Origin: Candidatus Bathyarchaeota archaeon RBG_13_52_12
Lineage (GTDB): Archaea; Thermoproteota; Bathyarchaeia; TCS64
Direction: 5' to 3'
Length of the DNA: 8,942 bases
NCBI GenBank assembly: GCA_001774245.1
Contig: MEZF01000048.1
Location: forward strand, 21,619 to 30,560
The notes beneath the pieces are model-generated. The model was not told the DNA's origin and did no database searches. It was given only the letters and a program-made list of their open reading frames with translations. Positions 4,860 through 8,942 of this stretch are shown here, in pieces; positions within the stretch are counted from its first letter, which is position 1; each line of letters begins with the position of its first letter. A program made the position numbers and the translations under genes.

Positions 4860-6788
4860 ATGAGCCTTAATAAATGGTTCACTTTAAGCTATCCCATGAG
4901 CAATCCAGTCACCCGTGATAGCCCGGGGGAAACTGTGCTACTCATGGGAAATGAGGCGATCGTTCGAGGCGCGTTAGAGGCTGGAGTCAGGATCGCGACC
5001 TCGTATCCAGGGACACCGGCCTCTGAGATAGGTAATACCCTTGCTGAGATCGCGAAGGAGGTGGGCATTCACTTCGAGTGGTCGACTAACGAGAAGGTCG
5101 CCTTCGAGGTAGCCTACGGGGCTTCAATGTGCAACCAGCGCGGGTTGGTGAGTATGAAACACGTTGGTCTCAACGTGGCGCTGGACATCATGGAGATGGC
5201 GGCATTGAGGGGCGTGAAAGGCGGCCTAGTCTTCGTGAGCGCTGATGACCCTAGCCAGCACAGCAGCGGGCAGGAGCAGGACCAGCGATGGCTCGCCAAG
5301 CAGAACTGCGTTCCTGCTATTGAGCCCAGCGACCCCCAGGACGCTAAGGACTTTACAGTCTACGCTTACGAGCTCTCCGAGAAGTACAAGCTTCCAGTCA
5401 TGTTACGAACAGTGACGCGTATCAGCCACATGAGGAGTGACGTCAAGCTCGGTAAGCTTCAAAAGCTAGATCGTGAGGCGAAGTTTGATTTCGATCAGTT
5501 TAGCTACGTCGTGGCGGGCTTCAACAAGCTCTTCTATGGTGGGGAGAAGGAGGCGAATGAGAAGATCGCCAAGATAAAGGAGGAGTTCGATATTTCGCCA
5601 CTCAACAAGTTGACGATGACGGGTAGAGAGAAGGTCGGCGTAATAGCCGCTGGGCAGACTTACAATTACGTCATGGAGACCCTCGTCAAACTTGGTGCGG
5701 AGGAGAAGGTGGCAGTCCTCAAGCTTGGTACCTCCAACCCCCTCCCCGAGGGACTCATCTCAAGACTCCTCAAGGGCGTTGAAAAAGTCCTGGTCACAGA
5801 GGAGCCGGATCCATTCGTCGAGTTACACATCAAGGCACTGGCTAAGGATGCTAACCCGGGTGTGACGCTCTACGGGCGTATAAACGGTAAGCTTCCCTCC
5901 GAGGGAGAGTTGATGCCTATGATTGTTGACGCTGTCATCGCTGAGATGCTCGGAGAAAAGCTCCCGCAGAATCCACGGGGTGACCTTGAGAATGAAGCTA
6001 AGGACATGATTTTTAGTAGAATGCTCACCGTCTGCGCTGGCTGCCCCCACAGGTCGAGTATCTACGCTTTAAAGCGCGCCGTGAAGGCTGTTAAAGGAGA
6101 CATCCATAAAGTCGTGATAAACGGCGACATCGGCTGTTACGGCCTTGCCTGGGCGCCGCCTATGAGCTACGAGGACACCTACTTCTGCATGGGTGCGAGC
6201 CTTGGAGTCAGCCAGGGGATGAACCAGGTTGGGGTCGACTCCATCGCTTGGATCGGAGACGGCACTTTCTTCCACGCAGCCATACCCGCACTTATGAACG
6301 CTGTCCAAACGAAGACCAACATAAAAGTCGTCGTCGCAGACAACAGCGTCACCGCAATGACCGGGTTCCAGCCTAACCCCCAGTCGGGCAAGACGGCGAT
6401 GGGAGAGCCAACTAAAAGCGTCTCAATTGAGGCGATCGCTAAAGCAGTAGGCGTAGACCACATCGAGGTAACCGACGCATACGACACTAAAGCGACCGAA
6501 GCAGCTTTCAGGAGGATGCTGCAGACTGACGGAGTCGCCATGGTTGTGAGTAGGCGTATCTGCGCCACTGAGGCCATCCGCAAGATGAGGCCTAAGCGCC
6601 CCATACCATACAAGGTCGATGAGTCGAAATGCGTCGGCTGCAAACTGTGCTTAAGCACCTTCGGGTGCCCGGGCCTTAACTTCGATGAGGAAAGGAAGAA
6701 GGCTAGTATCGACCCGACGATCTGCATGGGTTGCGGGGTCTGCTCCCAAGTGTGTAGCACGGGTTGCATTCACGGGAGGGACACTTGA
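4860..6788 (+). CDS. iorA: Indolepyruvate:ferredoxin oxidoreductase, alpha subunit
   Basis: Catalytic, TPP- and Fe-S-containing subunit that oxidatively decarboxylates arylpyruvates (from Trp, Phe, Tyr) to aryl-acyl-CoA, reducing ferredoxin. Domains in order: pyrimidine-binding domain with TSYPGTPASEIG (48-58) and SMKHVGLNVALD (98-109); middle domain around 255-365; CAGCPHR (392-398); TPP-binding domain with GDIGCYG (422-428), then GDG (466-468) to DN (494-495); and a C-terminal ferredoxin domain. The latter has C591-C594-C597-C603-P and C622-C625-C628-C632. The second set lacks the usual proline after its last cysteine (CSTG) and has an extra C636. Length (642 aa) is normal. The start is taken at 4860 for the ribosome site; M13 (4896) is possible, as residues 1-12 are AT-rich and atypical. 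The stop overlaps iorB by one base. Confidence 0.96.
   Translation: MSLNKWFTLSYPMSNPVTRDSPGETVLLMGNEAIVRGALEAGVRIATSYPGTPASEIGNTLAEIAKEVGIHFEWSTNEKVAFEVAYGASMCNQRGLVSMKHVGLNVALDIMEMAALRGVKGGLVFVSADDPSQHSSGQEQDQRWLAKQNCVPAIEPSDPQDAKDFTVYAYELSEKYKLPVMLRTVTRISHMRSDVKLGKLQKLDREAKFDFDQFSYVVAGFNKLFYGGEKEANEKIAKIKEEFDISPLNKLTMTGREKVGVIAAGQTYNYVMETLVKLGAEEKVAVLKLGTSNPLPEGLISRLLKGVEKVLVTEEPDPFVELHIKALAKDANPGVTLYGRINGKLPSEGELMPMIVDAVIAEMLGEKLPQNPRGDLENEAKDMIFSRMLTVCAGCPHRSSIYALKRAVKAVKGDIHKVVINGDIGCYGLAWAPPMSYEDTYFCMGASLGVSQGMNQVGVDSIAWIGDGTFFHAAIPALMNAVQTKTNIKVVVADNSVTAMTGFQPNPQSGKTAMGEPTKSVSIEAIAKAVGVDHIEVTDAYDTKATEAAFRRMLQTDGVAMVVSRRICATEAIRKMRPKRPIPYKVDESKCVGCKLCLSTFGCPGLNFDEERKKASIDPTICMGCGVCSQVCSTGCIHGRDT
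4867..4874. promoter_or_regulatory. Candidate shared TATA element between AKR and iorA
   Basis: TTAATAAA (TTTATTAA on the minus strand). To the left, 22 nt separate it from the AKR ATG, which lacks a ribosome site. To the right, 21 nt separate it from an in-frame ATG at 4896 inside the present iorA reading. It can therefore act as a leaderless promoter for AKR, and possibly for both genes. Confidence 0.5.
6774..6780 (+). promoter_or_regulatory. Shine-Dalgarno site of iorB
   Basis: GGGAGGG, 7 nt before the ATG at 6788. It chooses this start over the in-frame ATG at 6764, which lies inside the ferredoxin domain codons of iorA and has no site of its own. Confidence 0.8.
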
Positions 6789-7384
6789 TGAAGACAACCC
6801 GAGTGGTCATCGCAGGGGTCGGTGGTCAAGGTACACTTCTAGCGACGCGCCTTATTGCTGAGACCGCGATAAAGCAGGGGCTCCATGTCCGTATAGGCGA
6901 GACATATGGGATGGCTCAGCGCGGTGGCCCTGTTATGGGTCATATTCAGATCGGTGAGGCTTACTCACCCCAGATCAGGCCGGGGGAGGCAGATGCACTA
7001 CTTGGATTCGAACTTGCTGAGGCGACCCGCAGAGGGGTCACCTACCTGAGACAGGGTGGGCTCGCCATAGTCAACAGTAAGAAGATCCCCCCAGTAGAGG
7101 TCATCAGCGGGATGCGTAGGTACCCGAGAGAGAAGGATCTTCTCAGGCTACTTGGGCAGGTGAGCAGCAAGATCGCTGTCTTAGACGCTACTAGCCTAGC
7201 GGTGAAGGCGGGAGACCCCATTGCCACAAATATTGTGATGCTAGGTGCGCTTACCGCCTCGAATGTTCTTCCCTTCGGGGAGAAGGAAATCACAGCTGTT
7301 ATGAAGGAGTCTATTCCAACCAGGTTCCTGGATTTGAACATGAGGGCGTTCAAGCTCGGGGCAAATGCATTCAAGAAGGCTTAG
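6788..7384 (+). CDS. iorB: Indolepyruvate:ferredoxin oxidoreductase, beta subunit
   Basis: Small subunit of IorAB, equivalent to the gamma domain of pyruvate:ferredoxin oxidoreductase; it completes the enzyme with IorA in the cytoplasm. Family marks are the N-terminal GVGGQG (10-15), the loop GETYGMAQRGGPVMGHI (37-53) expected at the CoA/cofactor side of the complex, and NIVMLGALTASNVLPF (148-163). The 198-residue length from this start is typical. The ATG overlaps the iorA stop (TGATG) by one base and has GGGAGGG 7 nt upstream, so translation is coupled and the subunits should be made in step. An in-frame ATG at 6764 would add eight residues inside iorA and is less likely. A T-tract follows the stop. 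Confidence 0.95.
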   Translation: MKTTRVVIAGVGGQGTLLATRLIAETAIKQGLHVRIGETYGMAQRGGPVMGHIQIGEAYSPQIRPGEADALLGFELAEATRRGVTYLRQGGLAIVNSKKIPPVEVISGMRRYPREKDLLRLLGQVSSKIAVLDATSLAVKAGDPIATNIVMLGALTASNVLPFGEKEITAVMKESIPTRFLDLNMRAFKLGANAFKKA

Positions 7385-7401
7385 ATCTATAAATTACCCA
7401 A

Positions 7402-7407
7402 TTTTTT
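7402..7407 (+). terminator. T-tract terminator after iorAB
   Basis: Six T residues 17 nt past the iorB TAG in the 68-nt convergent gap. This fits an archaeal intrinsic terminator; no stem-loop is obvious before it. Confidence 0.5.
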
Positions 7408-7452
7408 CCACTATGCGGGTATCTAATTCGCCTACAGAAATATTGAGGGGGT

Positions 7453-8922
7453 TTACCCTTCCCAGAGTTTATATGCGAGGGGACTTATCTCATCGGCTCT
7501 CTGCTTAAGGTAGTGGTGATCAGGTATCCGTTCCCATACGCCCTCCGCAGATTTCTGGACATCCCTGAGGAGCTTCCTCTCGTCGATTGTTGTGAGCTTT
7601 CCCTCTTCCACCACAATTTTGCCATTTACAATCACCCAAGTGACGTCAGCGCGCTGGCTGCTGTTAATTAGGTTCTTTATGGGGTCGCGATAAGGGACAC
7701 CGTTGAATGTTTCCAAATCAACTATAGTGATGTCAGCGAGGGCTCCCGAGGCTAGGCGGCCTAGGTCACTTCGGCCGATCCCCCTTGCCCCCCCTAGAGT
7801 TGCACTATTGAAGATGTCTCTACTTGCACCGCTGTGACAATCCCAGTCAGCCAGCTTAGAAGTATAACTAGCCAGCCTCATCTCGTTGAGGAGATCTTGG
7901 GGCACCGTGTCGGTGCCTATGCTAACGTTGACTCCTGCCTTCAGGTAAGCAGTGTGGCTGTGCATCTTGTTCCCGCGTTTAATGAATACAAGTGGGTCAT
8001 GACTCACCGTTGCGCCGCTCTTAGCGAGTATGGCAAGGTCTCCACCATCCACTGAGGGGTAACCTACGAGCGGGTGGCCTGCTATTGCCCAGCCGTGGCC
8101 GATTATGAGATCTGGTCCAAGCAGCCCCGTGTCTCTTAGGAACTCGACGGGAGTTCGACGGTACATTCTGATCATGTTGTTGAACTCTACCACCCACTGG
8201 CCAGCGTGGATTGTAACGGGTACCTTCAGCTCGTTCACTTTAGCGCGGATAGCCTTCTGTAGTTCGGAACTGCACTTGTCGACCGTGTCTCCGTAAATTG
8301 CGGGCATAAGACGCCCCTCGCAGGCGCCTCTGTGAGTCTTAACGAATCTTTCCGCTTCATCAATCTTCTTTAGCCCAGCTTCTACGCCGAGCCACCTTGT
8401 CCTGAGATCAGCTGCCTGACTCCTTTCCCATGCCCCGTCGGCTATAGTTGGACTCTCTGTAGCCCGAATGCCCAGATCACTAATCACCCTCACAGTTTTA
8501 TCGACGCCTAGATTTTCTAATATGCCGATCTCGACTATTGTGGTGTTGCCGCTCTTGAGGCACTCTGCGAGGCTGAATTTTGCGAAAACCTCGTAGTCGG
8601 GTCCTCTCATCGCTTGGCCGAGGGCGGTGAGATTTTCGCCGAGACTGCTCATGTAGAAGTGGCGAGCTCCTGTGTCGTCTATGAATCCCTTGTCCTTGGG
8701 AGCAGTCGCGGCGTGAATGTGGGTGTTTATGAGTCCCGGCATTATGAGTCCTGTCGAGGCGTCAATCCACCTATCGACCTTCCCACCATAGCTTTTACCG
8801 ACGTGCTTGACTCTCTTCTCATCAACGATCACCACGCCATCGCGTATGATCCTGTGCTCGAAGCCGTCGAAACCGACGACGAATTTACCCTTAATTCCAA
8901 GAGACATAATAATTATTACCAT
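7453..8922 (-). CDS. ATZ/TRZ-type metal-dependent amidohydrolase
   Basis: Cytoplasmic amidohydrolase-superfamily enzyme (cytosine deaminase/chlorohydrolase branch, COG0402-like) that hydrolyses C-N bonds of a cyclic or amidine-like substrate; the true substrate is unknown. Composite beta-sandwich ends flank a TIM barrel. Metal ligands expected are H68 and H70 (NTHIHAA), H239 (TIHAGQ), H276 (GHGW) and D338 (SIGTDT); H309 (SHDP) matches a conserved loop. The usual HxxE glutamate after the third histidine is Q242. The C-terminal GALADITIVDL (393-403) and VIVNGKIVVEEGK (430-442) are standard family endings. The ATG at 8922 gives 489 aa. An in-frame ATG at 8907 gives MSLGIKGKFVV, a more usual N-terminus; neither has a ribosome site. 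It is convergent with iorB; its upstream side lies outside the window. Confidence 0.88.
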   Translation of the reverse strand: MVIIIMSLGIKGKFVVGFDGFEHRIIRDGVVIVDEKRVKHVGKSYGGKVDRWIDASTGLIMPGLINTHIHAATAPKDKGFIDDTGARHFYMSSLGENLTALGQAMRGPDYEVFAKFSLAECLKSGNTTIVEIGILENLGVDKTVRVISDLGIRATESPTIADGAWERSQAADLRTRWLGVEAGLKKIDEAERFVKTHRGACEGRLMPAIYGDTVDKCSSELQKAIRAKVNELKVPVTIHAGQWVVEFNNMIRMYRRTPVEFLRDTGLLGPDLIIGHGWAIAGHPLVGYPSVDGGDLAILAKSGATVSHDPLVFIKRGNKMHSHTAYLKAGVNVSIGTDTVPQDLLNEMRLASYTSKLADWDCHSGASRDIFNSATLGGARGIGRSDLGRLASGALADITIVDLETFNGVPYRDPIKNLINSSQRADVTWVIVNGKIVVEEGKLTTIDERKLLRDVQKSAEGVWERIPDHHYLKQRADEISPLAYKLWEG

Positions 8923-8926
8923 TTAT

Positions 8927-8933
8927 CGCGCGC
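8927..8933. repeat. Alternating CG run upstream of the amidohydrolase
   Basis: CGCGCGC 4 nt before the ATG at 8922 (19 nt before the ATG at 8907). It is a shorter relative of the runs at 63-74, 2378-2389 and 3753-3764, again in non-coding DNA. Confidence 0.35.
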
Positions 8934-8942
8934 CAGCGTGTT

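Noticed and set aside
6179..6769. A 196-codon open frame antisense to iorA
   Set aside because: It lies wholly over the conserved TPP and ferredoxin domain codons of iorA, resembles no family I know, and has no promoter or ribosome site; it is a by-product of codon bias.
6764..6787. Upstream ATG giving iorB eight extra residues
   Set aside because: It would lie inside iorA codons without a ribosome site, whereas the ATG at 6788 has GGGAGGG 7 nt upstream and the typical TGATG junction.
1..8942. A new defence, mobile or otherwise undescribed gene system
   Set aside because: All eight protein genes belong to recognisable housekeeping or metabolic families. No CRISPR array, transposase, toxin-antitoxin pair or phage gene is visible.

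Overview
The window reads as a piece of an archaeal chromosome, most likely from the TACK/Crenarchaeota-like side. The reasons are: archaeal/eukaryotic-type RNase P proteins (Pop5 and Rpp30) in an operon with the archaeal exosome-associated protein COG1325; a tRNA gene that encodes its own CCA end; TATA-like boxes 25-30 nt ahead of several first genes that lack Shine-Dalgarno sites, which suggests leaderless mRNAs; and strong GAGGAGG-type sites ahead of genes inside operons. I cannot assign a genus from sequence alone. Coding density is high, every gene is intact, and no gap exceeds about 100 bases.

Left part (1-1726): a minus-strand operon, COG1325 > rnp3 (Rpp30) > rnp2 (Pop5), in which each gene overlaps the next by exactly one base. 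A tRNA-Arg(UCG) gene reads divergently from it on the plus strand. Middle part (1780-4844): a plus-strand pyruvate-kinase-C-terminal-domain-like protein of unknown role (COG1751) with a TTG start, convergent with an M20 metallopeptidase/deacylase. The M20 gene lies downstream of, and codirectional with, an aldo/keto reductase carrying a C-terminal double [4Fe-4S] ferredoxin-like domain. Right part (4860-8922): iorA-iorB, the two subunits of indolepyruvate:ferredoxin oxidoreductase, divergent from the aldo/keto reductase. They are followed by a convergent ATZ/TRZ-type amidohydrolase on the minus strand.

Functionally the window joins an RNA-processing block (RNase P proteins, exosome-linked protein, tRNA) to a catabolic block. 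In the catabolic block, peptide or N-acyl amino acid hydrolysis (M20), oxidative decarboxylation of arylpyruvates to acyl-CoA with reduced ferredoxin (IorAB), an Fe-S aldo/keto reductase that could exchange electrons with ferredoxin, and an amidohydrolase would fit peptide or aromatic amino acid fermentation. That link is inferred from neighbourhood.

I do not see a clearly new multi-gene system. The observations most worth checking are a single TATA-like element placed almost symmetrically between the AKR and iorA starts, and alternating-CG elements concentrated in the short intergenic gaps, including an identical 12-mer behind a T-tract after two unrelated genes. A third is an amidohydrolase whose usual catalytic glutamate position is glutamine.
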